Of a stretch of 64,000 nt of DNA, positions 35,604-44,362 are shown piece by piece. The DNA is from Hoeflea_A sp965228785 (lineage in GTDB: Bacteria; Pseudomonadota; Alphaproteobacteria; Rhizobiales; Rhizobiaceae): assembly GCA_965228785.1 (NCBI GenBank), contig CBDDIF010000001.1, forward strand, positions 2,666,001 through 2,730,000. The letters are read 5' to 3'. A program made the position numbers and the translations under genes. Below the pieces are notes generated by a model. That model saw only the letters and a program-made list of their open reading frames with translations, was not told the DNA's origin and did not search any database. How positions within the stretch are numbered: the stretch's first letter is position 1; the number at the start of each line of letters is the position of its first letter.

Positions 35604-36836
35604 CTAGCCGGTTTTAATGATGCCCTCCGAAACCCAGCGATCGAACATGGTCAGGATGAGATCGCTGAAAGTGTCGTCGTTGATGTGGGCCGCCGTTTCG
35701 ACGAACTCAACATTGGTCGGGCAGGCTGTACGCATCGCCTCACAGAAAGCGGCCAGTCCATCGGGATCGTGCAGATCTGCGCCGGGCCTGTCCCATTCAC
35801 CGCAACCGCCCGTGGGCAACACCAGGGCCGAATTGCCAACAGCCTTGGCGAGCTGATCGGCATGCGCCCGGGCAACAGCGCGTCGTTCTTCCGTGTTGAG
35901 CACGATTGAGGTCAGCAGGCGGTTATGGGCATGGGAAATGTGGTTGGTCCATTTCTCCGGAAGATCGCTGCCGGCTATATCCACGAGGTCATAACAACCC
36001 GGTGCAACGATTTGCGGCGTGCCGGCCTTACCTGCATTTGTCAGCCGGTCGACACCGGCGGAGATGTTGGAACCGTGAATGTGGTTGCCGAGTTCTTGCG
36101 TGCACAGATCGAGCACGCAGGCGAAGGCACCCTGTGCGGCCAGGTTTTCGAAGGCCCGTCCACCCATGCCGGTGGCATGAAAGACGGCGACCTCAAAACC
36201 GCGCTGCTCCAACGCCGGTTTCAGGGCCACCATGTACTTCAATGCTGACTTGCCCAAGCTTGTCATGCCGACAAGAGGCTTGTCCCTAGCTGGCGGCTCG
36301 ACAGCTGCGGCCGCGCCGAGTACGGCGCCAGCGGCTTGCGAAAGGGAGGACTTGCAGATGGAGTTGAGGCCGTAGAGCCCGCCCGCCCAGAGTATCATCT
36401 GAATATCTGCGGCCAGCCGCTCCGGCGGTATCAGCGGCGAAAAGGCAACCGTTGAAACGACATATTTTGGAACGCCGACGGGTAGGGCGGCGCAGACGTC
36501 GAGCGCAAGGTCGGTGCCCATGGTGCCGCCGAGCAGGATTACGCCGTCGAAGCGACCCTCGCGGTGAAGCCGTGTGGCCAGCGCCGAAGCGCCCGCCGCC
36601 ATGATCTGCATGGCGTGGTTTTCGTCACCGCTGTCGATGGCGTCGGCAATCGAACTGCCGCCTTCTTCAGCGACATCGTGTTTGGAAAAGTCAGTTGGTT
36701 CGGCGGGATCGCCCAGAACGCTGACATCCATCGTCAGGACGTGGCCACCACGATCCTTGATGCAATCGGCCAGGTAACCGAGCTCATCCTGCTTGGTGTC
36801 ATAGGTGCCGACGATAAGAATGGTTTTTGCGGTCAC
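35604..36836 (-). CDS. Tm-1-like / UPF0261 family protein
   Basis: The 410-residue protein matches the UPF0261 family, named after the tomato Tm-1 virus-resistance protein. It begins ILIVGTYDTKQDELGYLADC, has VILLGGTMGTDLALDVCAAL near residue 95 and FSPLIPPERLAADIQMILWAG near 128; the C-terminal half has VLPTGGCGEWDRPGADLHDP near 345. The N-terminal half holds a nucleotide-binding-like fold; biochemical function in bacteria is not established. It is the last gene of the tctCBA-aldehyde dehydrogenase unit, 12 bp after it, so a catabolic role is likely. Confidence 0.88.
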   Translation of the reverse strand: MTAKTILIVGTYDTKQDELGYLADCIKDRGGHVLTMDVSVLGDPAEPTDFSKHDVAEEGGSSIADAIDSGDENHAMQIMAAGASALATRLHREGRFDGVILLGGTMGTDLALDVCAALPVGVPKYVVSTVAFSPLIPPERLAADIQMILWAGGLYGLNSICKSSLSQAAGAVLGAAAAVEPPARDKPLVGMTSLGKSALKYMVALKPALEQRGFEVAVFHATGMGGRAFENLAAQGAFACVLDLCTQELGNHIHGSNISAGVDRLTNAGKAGTPQIVAPGCYDLVDIAGSDLPEKWTNHISHAHNRLLTSIVLNTEERRAVARAHADQLAKAVGNSALVLPTGGCGEWDRPGADLHDPDGLAAFCEAMRTACPTNVEFVETAAHINDDTFSDLILTMFDRWVSEGIIKTG

Positions 36837-36848
36837 GCCGGCCTCCTG

Positions 36849-38336
36849 TCAGAGTTGAATCCAGGCAGTCTTCAGGTCGACATACTTGTCGAATGCATGC
36901 AACGACTTGTCATGGCCGTTGCCTGACTGACCGACACCGCCGAGTGGCACCGTGGCGTCGGCGCCGCCATAGGTGTTGACGTGGACGAGGCCAGCGCGAA
37001 TGCCGCGGACCATGCGGTGAGCCCTGGAAATGTCAGAGGTCCAGACTCCGGACGCCAGGCCGAAATCAGTGCCGTTGGCAATGCGGAGCGCGTCTTCTTC
37101 ATTGTCGAACGGCGTGACGGCGAGGACTGGCCCGAAGACCTCCTCGCGCGCCAGCCTATGGTCGGGAGCAACGCCGGCCATGACGGTCGGCTCCATGTAG
37201 AAGCCGCCGGTTTCCTGGAGTGTTCGGTTGCCACCGCAGACGCGGATCGCTCCCTCCGCCTCGGCCACTCCAACAAAGCTCAGATCCTTGTCAAGCTGGT
37301 CGGCGCTGTGAACCGCACCAACATCCGTTGCAAGGTTCAAGGGGTCACCAACGGCCATGTTTTTGGCGTGGCCCGCAACGGCCTCCACAAACTCGTCGTG
37401 GATTGCCGCTTCGACCAGAAGTCTCGAGCCGGCGACGCAGACCTGGCCGGAATTCCTGAATATGGCCCAGGCTGCGACTTTCGCCGCTTGATCGAGATCC
37501 GGAGCATCAGCGAAGACGATATTCGGCGATTTGCCGCCAAGTTCAAGGTAAACCCGTTTGAGATTGGACCGGGCGGCATAATCGAGAAGCCTGCGGCCAG
37601 TGGCGCCGGATCCGGTGAAGACGAGCGCATCGACATCCATGGAGAGCCCCAGCGCCTCACCGACGACCGGACCGGTGCCGGTGACGACGTTGAGGACGCC
37701 ATCGGGGAGACCTGCTTCGGATGCAAGCTCGGCAATTCTGAGAAGCGACAGGGACGCTGTTTCGGCCGGCTTGAGCACGACACTGTTGCCGGCTGCGAGA
37801 GCCGGCGCGAGCTTCCACGCTCCAATCATCAACGGAAAGTTCCAGGGAACGATGGCGCCGACGACTCCGACGGGCTCGCGGTGAATCAGCGCGAGCACGT
37901 TCTTGGCTGTTGGTGCGATTTCACCGTAGATCTTGTCGATGGCTTCAGCGAAGTAGCGAAATGTCGCAGCCGCTGAACCGGCCTCGGCTTTGAATGCCAT
38001 GGCGATTTCGGTGCCGTTGTCACGCACGCCGAGCACAGCCAGCGCCAGCGCCTCCGCTTCGATCAGGTCAGCCAGCTTCAGTAGAACCTTTTTGCGTTCT
38101 GCGGGTGGCCGGTTCGACCAGCGGCCGTCTTCAAAGGCGGCCCGGGCGCGGGCGACGGCGTGGTCGACATCGCCGGTCGTACCCTGGGCAATTGTTGTGA
38201 GGACCTGGCCGTTTATCGGCGAAATCACATCGAGTGTTTCACCGGTTTGGGCAGGTCGATGGGCGCCGTCGACGAAGTGCCCCAGAGGAGCAATTTCAGC
38301 ACCGCGAAGCGCGTCGATACTAGCTTGTTCCAGCAT
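36849..38336 (-). CDS. NAD(P)-dependent aldehyde dehydrogenase
   Basis: The 495-residue enzyme oxidises an aldehyde to its acid. The motifs are GAIVPWNFPLMIGAWKLAPA near residue 160, VLKPAETASLSLLRIAELA near 187, the general base Glu in YLELGGKSPNIVFADAP near 270, the catalytic Cys in FRNSGQVCVAGSRLLVEA near 304 and EEVFGPVLAVTPFDNEEDAL near 400. Its start overlaps the end of tctA by 17 bp, so it is co-transcribed with the transporter. The aldehyde could be the product of the HpaI-type aldolase encoded divergently, but this is inferred from position only. Confidence 0.94.
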   Translation of the reverse strand: MLEQASIDALRGAEIAPLGHFVDGAHRPAQTGETLDVISPINGQVLTTIAQGTTGDVDHAVARARAAFEDGRWSNRPPAERKKVLLKLADLIEAEALALAVLGVRDNGTEIAMAFKAEAGSAAATFRYFAEAIDKIYGEIAPTAKNVLALIHREPVGVVGAIVPWNFPLMIGAWKLAPALAAGNSVVLKPAETASLSLLRIAELASEAGLPDGVLNVVTGTGPVVGEALGLSMDVDALVFTGSGATGRRLLDYAARSNLKRVYLELGGKSPNIVFADAPDLDQAAKVAAWAIFRNSGQVCVAGSRLLVEAAIHDEFVEAVAGHAKNMAVGDPLNLATDVGAVHSADQLDKDLSFVGVAEAEGAIRVCGGNRTLQETGGFYMEPTVMAGVAPDHRLAREEVFGPVLAVTPFDNEEDALRIANGTDFGLASGVWTSDISRAHRMVRGIRAGLVHVNTYGGADATVPLGGVGQSGNGHDKSLHAFDKYVDLKTAWIQL

Positions 38337-39822
38337 TTGGGGTCTCCGATTTCTTGCGGCGTTCGACGATCAGCGTGCGGATGTGGAGGATGATGACGAG
38401 CACGATGAGGCCGAAGATGATGGCAGCAATGGGCCGGTCGATGAAGTCCAGCGGCGTCTTGACCCGGGCCATCGCGCTGCGCAGCTTGACCTCCATGATG
38501 CCACCTAGGACCATGCCCAGAATGATCGGGACGATCGGCAGACCGAGGCGCTTGAGGATCAGGCCGAATACGCCGAAGCCGGCAGCTATGGCGCAATCGG
38601 TCGCCGAGTTGCGTAACGAATAGACCCCGACGAAGCTCAGCGTCAGAATGATCATGCCGAGGAAACGCGTCGGTATCTGAATGATTTTCGTCAGCAGGTT
38701 TGTCGAAAACAGCAAGAACACCAAAACGATGATGTTGAGCACCAGCATCGCCAGGTAAAGAGCGACCACGAAGTCCATCTGGTTCTGGAAGAGCTGCGGC
38801 CCGGGCACAACGCTGTGGATGTAGAACACCGACAGCATCATTGCCGTCAGTGCTTCGCCCGGGATGCCAAGTGCCAGCAACGGGATCATGGCCGCGGCGG
38901 GGACGGCGTTGTTTGCCGCCTCCGAAGCGATCAGTCCTTCCGGCGATCCCTTGCCGAAGTCGTCGGGCTTGGAAGAGCTGCGTTGAGCGTAGGAATAGGC
39001 CATGAACTGGGCGGTAAATTCACCCACACCGGGGATCATGCCCATCAATACGCCAAAGCTCGAGGAGGCGGTGGCGATGCGTTTGAAGCCGAACAGCTCA
39101 CGCAGACCGTCGAAGAGATTGCCTTTGATCGGCTGCGGATGGGGCGTGTTGTCCCGGTCGACGAGCAACAGGAATGCCTGCGACACAGCAAAGAGCCCCA
39201 ACACAACGACGATCAGATCGACACCTGAAGCAAGCCAGGTCTGATCAAAAGTGAAGCGTTTGGTGTATTTGACCGGTTCGAGCCCGACGGTGTTGAGGAA
39301 GATGCCGAAACAGGCCAGCATGCCGGCGGCGAATACCTGGCCGCGATGGGCAAGAACCACCAGGACCATGCCGAGTACCGCTGCGAGGAAGATCTCGCGC
39401 GAGCCGAAATGCGGTGCGATCAGCGCCAGCAGCGGCGAGAAGATGATCAGGCAGATGATTGAAAAAATACCGCCGAAGAACGAGGCGGAATAGGCCAGCG
39501 CCAATGCCCGGCGCGCCTGGCCGCGCTGGGTCATCGGATAGCCGTCATAGGTCGTGAGCGCGTTGACGGCGGTTCCCGGCGTGTTGATCAGGATGGCTGG
39601 TATGGCACCGCCATACATGGAAGAGCCGTAGATGCCGAGTAGAACGGTCAGGCCGACGATTGGATCGAAAGCGAAGGTGGCCGGCAGCAGGATGGCGATA
39701 GCCACGGCGGCACCGACACCCGGAATGGCGCCGATGATGACGCCGCCGACCGACCCAATGACCAGGGCAGCCAACACGTCCCAACGGGCCAGAATTCCAA
39801 CACTGGATAGCAGCAGGTCCAT
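38320..39822 (-). CDS. tctA: Tripartite tricarboxylate transporter, large membrane subunit TctA
   Basis: The 500-residue protein has about a dozen membrane helices and the TctA signatures IIGAIPGVGAAVAIAILLPA, GIYGSSMYGGAIPAILINTP near residue 63, and MIPGVGEFTAQFMAYSYAQR near 260 with NAVPAAAMIPLLALGIPGEA near 310. It forms the channel for sodium- or proton-driven uptake of carboxylates bound by TctC. It lies 8 bp after tctB. Confidence 0.95.
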   Translation of the reverse strand: MDLLLSSVGILARWDVLAALVIGSVGGVIIGAIPGVGAAVAIAILLPATFAFDPIVGLTVLLGIYGSSMYGGAIPAILINTPGTAVNALTTYDGYPMTQRGQARRALALAYSASFFGGIFSIICLIIFSPLLALIAPHFGSREIFLAAVLGMVLVVLAHRGQVFAAGMLACFGIFLNTVGLEPVKYTKRFTFDQTWLASGVDLIVVVLGLFAVSQAFLLLVDRDNTPHPQPIKGNLFDGLRELFGFKRIATASSSFGVLMGMIPGVGEFTAQFMAYSYAQRSSSKPDDFGKGSPEGLIASEAANNAVPAAAMIPLLALGIPGEALTAMMLSVFYIHSVVPGPQLFQNQMDFVVALYLAMLVLNIIVLVFLLFSTNLLTKIIQIPTRFLGMIILTLSFVGVYSLRNSATDCAIAAGFGVFGLILKRLGLPIVPIILGMVLGGIMEVKLRSAMARVKTPLDFIDRPIAAIIFGLIVLVIILHIRTLIVERRKKSETPNAGTS

Positions 39823-39830
39823 GGTGATTC

Positions 39831-40370
39831 TCAGAAGTAGGTCAGCATGAAGGCGCGAAGGCCGTCCGGAAGTGCTTCATAAACTTGTCCGCCGGGCACC
39901 TTGACCTGCAGAAAAGTCTTGAAAACGAGGACGATGGCCACACCCGTTAAAGCAGCTCCGCCCACACCTTTCCAGGTTCTCACGCCACCGCGCAAGGCCA
40001 GTAGAATCGTGAAGATGATCGTCGACGGCAGGTAGCCGAGCCGCGGCACAAGTAGCACATAGACCATGAACCAGACCGCATATTCCAGCGATTGCAGCCA
40101 GAAGCCGACCTCTCGCCATCGGCCGTCTATGCGGGGCGACAGCACTGAACTCAGCCAGTGCAAGGCCGCGAACAGCACCATACCGAAGAGCGAAACGGCG
40201 GGCCAGAAGGCAGGCTGTGCAAACAGCTTGGTGCGTTTGGTCCACTGTGTCTGTTCGCCCAGATTGGCAAACAGAAAGAGTGCGAAAAGCAGGAAGACAA
40301 CAGCAAATACGAGATCGCCGGGTCGGCGGTAGCGGTGAAACAGTTCCTGCAATGTCTTGATGTGCGCCAT
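39831..40370 (-). CDS. tctB: Tripartite tricarboxylate transporter, small membrane subunit TctB
   Basis: The 179-residue protein has four predicted membrane helices (LVFAVVFLLFALFLFANLG, FWPAVSLFGMVLFAALHWL, YAVWFMVYVLLVPRLGYLPS and VGGAALTGVAIVLVFKTFLQ) as in TctB. It is poorly conserved in sequence; the call rests on size, topology and its place between tctC and tctA. Confidence 0.9.
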   Translation of the reverse strand: MAHIKTLQELFHRYRRPGDLVFAVVFLLFALFLFANLGEQTQWTKRTKLFAQPAFWPAVSLFGMVLFAALHWLSSVLSPRIDGRWREVGFWLQSLEYAVWFMVYVLLVPRLGYLPSTIIFTILLALRGGVRTWKGVGGAALTGVAIVLVFKTFLQVKVPGGQVYEALPDGLRAFMLTYF

Positions 40371-40434
40371 GGTCGTCGAGCCCTAATGTGCGACAGCGCC
40401 GATGGCGCTGTCGCTGGGTTTGAGGCTTTATGGC

Positions 40435-41379
40435 TTAGTTGCCGACCAGCTTTTCGATGGTCTGCAAGGTCGCGATGTCCTTGTCGATTTGCGCCTGAGC
40501 AGCAGCAGCATCCTGCCAGTAGAGCAGGGCACCGGTTTCCGCTGCAATCGCCTGGGCCTTCTCGGACATGATCGTCTTCTTGGCGACGGCGATGATCTTC
40601 TCGCGCACATCGGCCGGTGTGTCCTTGTGGACGAAAAGCCCGTTCCACAGGGAAATGTCCAGATCCGGTGCCAGCTCGGCAACGGTCGGCGCATCGGGCG
40701 TCAGCGAAATGCGCTCGGCGCCGATCGAGGCCAGAACCTTGACCTTGTCAAGACAGGGCAGGATCAACTGCAGCGTGGTGTTGATCACATCGGCATCACC
40801 GGATGCCAGCGTGTTGCAGTCCAAGGCATCGAAAGCGGCATCGGAGCCGAATTCGAAGCCCTTGCTGGCGGCCAGCGCGAAGGTAACTTGCGTCGGAACC
40901 AGCGGCGCGCCGAAATGGCCGAGCGCCACGTCATTATCCTTGGCATGGGCGGCCAGACCATCAATGTCGTCATAGGGCGCATCAGCACCGGCAGCGATGA
41001 CGAAGGGATAGGTCAGGAAGTTGCCAAGCGGCTCGAACGGGTTCGGGCTGAGTTCCGGTATACCAATCTGCGGGCCGACAACGGGGACGGCGATGATGAA
41101 GGATCCGATGGTGTAGCCGTCGGCCGGCGCTTTGGCGACTTCAACAGCTCCAGGGAACGGTCCGCCGCCGCCGCCGGGCTTGTTCACAACGGCTGCCGGA
41201 ACCCCGTATTCAGCCTGGAAGTCGTCGGCGATCATGCGGGTCAGCACGTCTTCGAGGTCTCCGGGAGGCCACGGCACGACAAAGGAAACAGGTTTCTCCG
41301 GATATTCGGCTACAGCCGTGCCTGCTGCCATCAGCATTGACGTGGCCAGAAGGCCGGCGGTGACGATTTTTTTGATCAT
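40435..41379 (-). CDS. tctC: Tripartite tricarboxylate transporter substrate-binding protein TctC
   Basis: The 314-residue periplasmic protein starts at 41379 behind GGGAGTGAG and has a signal peptide (GLLATSMLMAAGTAVAEYPE). The mature part begins with the TctC/Bug pattern PEKPVSFVVPWPPGDLEDVL and has VVNKPGGGGGPFPGAVEVAK near residue 68. Bug proteins bind diverse carboxylates, amides and aromatic acids, so the ligand cannot be named. It is the first gene of the minus-strand unit and is divergent from the IclR gene. Confidence 0.93.
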   Translation of the reverse strand: MIKKIVTAGLLATSMLMAAGTAVAEYPEKPVSFVVPWPPGDLEDVLTRMIADDFQAEYGVPAAVVNKPGGGGGPFPGAVEVAKAPADGYTIGSFIIAVPVVGPQIGIPELSPNPFEPLGNFLTYPFVIAAGADAPYDDIDGLAAHAKDNDVALGHFGAPLVPTQVTFALAASKGFEFGSDAAFDALDCNTLASGDADVINTTLQLILPCLDKVKVLASIGAERISLTPDAPTVAELAPDLDISLWNGLFVHKDTPADVREKIIAVAKKTIMSEKAQAIAAETGALLYWQDAAAAQAQIDKDIATLQTIEKLVGN

Positions 41380-41405
41380 GGTCTCACTCCCTACCATTAT
41401 GTATT

Positions 41406-41448
41406 CGGTTCATTATTTGAAACGGCGTTGCAGATTTATATTGAACCG
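41406..41448. promoter_or_regulatory. Candidate IclR operator region between tctC and iclR-type gene
   Basis: Two nested symmetric elements lie in the divergent intergenic region: the palindrome TTCATTATTTGAA (41409-41421), and CGGTTCA (41406-41412) repeated inverted as TGAACCG (41442-41448). IclR proteins commonly bind such AT-rich palindromes near their own promoters. Binding is inferred. Confidence 0.4.
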
Positions 41449-41519
41449 TGAATTGTTTTCTGTCAATGTCCGTCTGCCGCACCGACCTTCGCCGGGCGGC
41501 GCGAAGGCCAGAGTAGAGA

Positions 41520-42305
41520 ATGGGTACGATCACCAAAGCGCTGAATCTGTTGAATTATTTCTCGGTTTCGCGACCAGAGATCGGTCTGTCCGACTTTCGA
41601 AAACTGTGCAAACAGGACAAGGCGACGATTTATCGCCACCTGACCGAATTGCAGGAAAACGGGTTTGTCGAGCAGGATCCGGTGAGCAAATCCTATCGCA
41701 TGGGCCCGGCGGTCCTGCGCCTTGCGAATGTCCGCGAGCGGACCTTTCCCGCGCACCGGGCAATCGCCCCCATCGTGACGGAGATGTCCTCGGAAGTTGG
41801 CGAATTGGTGCACATGTCGTTGCTGCAGGGCGATATGCTGTCGCCGCTGTTCTACGCGGACGTCAAAATCCACGGAACACGCGTCTATTTCGATGAAGCG
41901 GAGATGCTGCCGCTGCACGCGACCTCATCCGGATACACGATGCTGGCTTTCGCTGATGGGGACCTGATCGAACAGTATCTGGACAGGCCACTCAAGAAGT
42001 TCACATCGAAAACGGTGGTCGACCCGGCGGTGCTGCGTTCGATTGTTGAACACACACAGCAGACGGGTTTCGGAGAGTGCGACCAGGGGTTTGAAGATGA
42101 GGTTTATTCGCTGGCAGTCCCTGTCTTCGATCGAAACAGCCGGGCAATCGGCACTGTTGCCGTAGCCTTGCCGACATCTCGCGTAAGCGACGAAATACTC
42201 ACCCAGATCAGACGCACGCTGAAACAAGGGTGCAGACAAGTCTCAAATGCGATCGGCGGAGAAATCTCGCCGAAACTCGAGAGGATCTGGTCCGATGCGG
42301 CCTGA
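41520..42305 (+). CDS. IclR-family transcriptional regulator
   Basis: The 261-residue protein has the N-terminal helix-turn-helix (ALNLLNYFSVSRPEIGLSDF, DKATIYRHLTELQENGFVEQ) and the IclR effector domain (about residues 75-250) with MLPLHATSSGYTMLAFADGD and the late SLAVPVFDRNSRAIGTVAVA. It is divergent from tctC and overlaps the HAD gene by 11 bp, so it probably controls both arms of the cluster. The inducer is likely a carboxylate but unknown. Confidence 0.92.
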   Translation: MGTITKALNLLNYFSVSRPEIGLSDFRKLCKQDKATIYRHLTELQENGFVEQDPVSKSYRMGPAVLRLANVRERTFPAHRAIAPIVTEMSSEVGELVHMSLLQGDMLSPLFYADVKIHGTRVYFDEAEMLPLHATSSGYTMLAFADGDLIEQYLDRPLKKFTSKTVVDPAVLRSIVEHTQQTGFGECDQGFEDEVYSLAVPVFDRNSRAIGTVAVALPTSRVSDEILTQIRRTLKQGCRQVSNAIGGEISPKLERIWSDAA

Positions 42306-42963
42306 TTCGGCACTCATTCTCGATTTCGGCGGAGTCGTGACCCGAACCCTGTTCGAAACTCACGACCTGACCGAGAGAGCGCTTGGGCTGCAGTCTGGCA
42401 CACTGACATGGCGTGGCCCCTTCGATCCGGAGTCTGATGCCCTGTGGCGTTCGATGCAGGCCGATGAAATCACCGAGCGCGACTATTGGCGCAGCCGCAC
42501 TCGCGAGGTTGCCGACCTCGTTGGCCAGGACTGGGCCGACATGGCGGATTTCGTGCGTGCCGCGCGTGGCGATGCGCCTTCCGAGATCATTCGGCCGGAA
42601 GCGCTCGATGCCATCGGCCAGGCAAAGGCCGCCGGTTGCAAGCTGGCAATCCTGTCCAACGAACTCGATCTGTTCTATGGGGCCGAGTTCCGATCGAAAT
42701 TGCCCTTTCTTGCCGATTTCGACGTTATCCATGACGCCACCTATACGGACATTCTCAAACCTGATCCTCGTGCGTATGCGGATTGCATCAGCGCGCTCGG
42801 CCTGGAGCCGGGGGCATGCGTTTTCGTCGACGACCAGGCACGCAACACAGCCGGCGCGCAGCGCGCCGGTCTGCAGACCGTTCATTTCGATGTCCGCGAT
42901 CCGCAATCCGGATACCAAACTGCCCTCGGCCTTCTGGGCCTCAACAAAGAGAGGACGATATGA
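42295..42963 (+). CDS. HAD-superfamily hydrolase (HAD-IA)
   Basis: The 222-residue protein starts at the ATG at 42295 inside the end of the IclR gene. Motif I is ALILDFGGVVTRT, with Gly at the place of the usual second Asp; motif II is LAILSNELDLF near residue 118, motif III Lys lies in DILKPDPRAYADC near 150 and motif IV is ACVFVDDQARNTAG near 175. The DFGGV form occurs in phosphatase-like and haloacid dehalogenase-like members, so the reaction is uncertain. It overlaps the aminotransferase gene by ATGA, strong evidence of one operon. Confidence 0.9.
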   Translation: MRPDSALILDFGGVVTRTLFETHDLTERALGLQSGTLTWRGPFDPESDALWRSMQADEITERDYWRSRTREVADLVGQDWADMADFVRAARGDAPSEIIRPEALDAIGQAKAAGCKLAILSNELDLFYGAEFRSKLPFLADFDVIHDATYTDILKPDPRAYADCISALGLEPGACVFVDDQARNTAGAQRAGLQTVHFDVRDPQSGYQTALGLLGLNKERTI

Positions 42964-44312
42964 AGGACTCCAACTTTCTGAAGGAAAACAACGCCCGCCA
43001 CCTTTGGCATCCGATGGCCCATCCGGCCGACATGAAGGCCAACCCGCCGACCATCGTGACGGGCGCTGAAGGCGTGAACATCATCGATGTGGACGGCCAC
43101 AAGGTGATCGATGCTGTCGGCGGTTTGTGGAACGTCAATCTCGGATTTTCCTGCGCCCCTGTGAAGGAGGCAATCTCGCGACAGCTCGATACGCTGCCCT
43201 ATTATTCGACGTTTCGCGGCACCACGAACGATGCGTTGATCGAACTCAGCTACATGTTGCAGGAGTTTTTCGAACCGGACGGGCTCACGCGTGCTTTTTT
43301 CACCAGCGGCGGTTCGGATAGCGTCGAGACGGCGCTGAGGTTGTCGCGCCAGTATCACAAAGTTCGCGGTGAGGCAGGACGGACGAAGTTCCTCAGCCTG
43401 AAAAAGGGATATCACGGAACCCATTTCGGCGGCGCCAGCGTCAACGGCAACGCCAATTTCCGCTCGGCCTACGAACCTCTTCTGGCCGGCTGCCACCACA
43501 TTCCGGCTCCCTACACCTACCGCAATCCGTTCAACGAGACCGATCCGGAGCGGCTAGCGGGGCTGTGCGCAGCGGCACTGGAGGACGAGATTACTTTTCA
43601 GGGTGCGGAGACCATTGCAGCCTTCATCATGGAGCCGGTGCTCGGCGCTGGCGGTGTGATTCCACCGCATGCCAGCTTCATGCCGATGGTCCGGGAGATC
43701 TGCGACCGTCACGGCATTCTCCTGATCGCTGATGAAGTGATCACCGCTTTCGGTCGCACCGGCTCCTGGACCGGATCACGCCACTGGGCTGTACAACCGG
43801 ATATGATGTGTACCGCCAAGGCGATCACCAACGGCTATTTCCCCTTTGGCGCGGTGATGCTCAACGACCGTGTTGCCGAAGTGTTCGAGAATGACACAAC
43901 CGGCAAGGCCAATATTGGTCATGGCTATACCTATTCGGGGCATCCGGTGGGCGCTGCCGCTGCGATTGCTTGCCTCCAGGAGACGGAGCGCCTGCAAGTG
44001 CACGAAAATGCCGGGCAACGCGGGGCCGAGCTGTATCGGGGCCTGCTCGGTCTGCAGGAAAAATACGATCTGGTCGGCGATGTGCGCGGTGGCGAGGGGC
44101 TGATGTGCGCCCTGGAGATCGTCTCGGACCCGACTGCCAAGACGCCCATCGACAAGCAGACGATCGGACGGATCCACCAAGTCACTTATGAAGCTGGCGT
44201 CATGATCCGGGTTTCCGGGGCCAACATTATCCTGTCTCCGCCGCTGATCCTGACGCAAAACGAGACGGCGAAAATCGTTTCGGCGCTGGACGAGGGCTTG
44301 AAGGCTGCCTGA
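42960..44312 (+). CDS. Class III aminotransferase (omega-amino acid type)
   Basis: The 450-residue PLP enzyme starts at an ATG overlapping the HAD stop. It has the N-terminal HLWHPMAHPADM, the VIDAVGGLWNVNLGFS strand, FFTSGGSDSVETALRLSRQY near residue 115, LLIADEVITAFGRTGSW near 255 and the PLP Lys in CTAKAITNGYFPFGAVM near 286. Members move an amino group from an omega-amino acid, amine or taurine-like compound to pyruvate or a 2-keto acid. It fits a pathway in which the imported compound, or its product, carries an amine. Substrate not determinable here. Confidence 0.92.
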   Translation: MKDSNFLKENNARHLWHPMAHPADMKANPPTIVTGAEGVNIIDVDGHKVIDAVGGLWNVNLGFSCAPVKEAISRQLDTLPYYSTFRGTTNDALIELSYMLQEFFEPDGLTRAFFTSGGSDSVETALRLSRQYHKVRGEAGRTKFLSLKKGYHGTHFGGASVNGNANFRSAYEPLLAGCHHIPAPYTYRNPFNETDPERLAGLCAAALEDEITFQGAETIAAFIMEPVLGAGGVIPPHASFMPMVREICDRHGILLIADEVITAFGRTGSWTGSRHWAVQPDMMCTAKAITNGYFPFGAVMLNDRVAEVFENDTTGKANIGHGYTYSGHPVGAAAAIACLQETERLQVHENAGQRGAELYRGLLGLQEKYDLVGDVRGGEGLMCALEIVSDPTAKTPIDKQTIGRIHQVTYEAGVMIRVSGANIILSPPLILTQNETAKIVSALDEGLKAA

Positions 44313-44362
44313 CCCGCGGGATAGACAAACAGCGTTTTCATTCCCGCACACAGGAGCCCCGC

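Noticed and set aside
36981..37976. 331-codon open frame on the plus strand
   Set aside because: Antisense shadow of the aldehyde dehydrogenase.
40402..41340. 312-codon open frame on the plus strand
   Set aside because: Antisense shadow of tctC, which has a clear signal peptide and family motifs.
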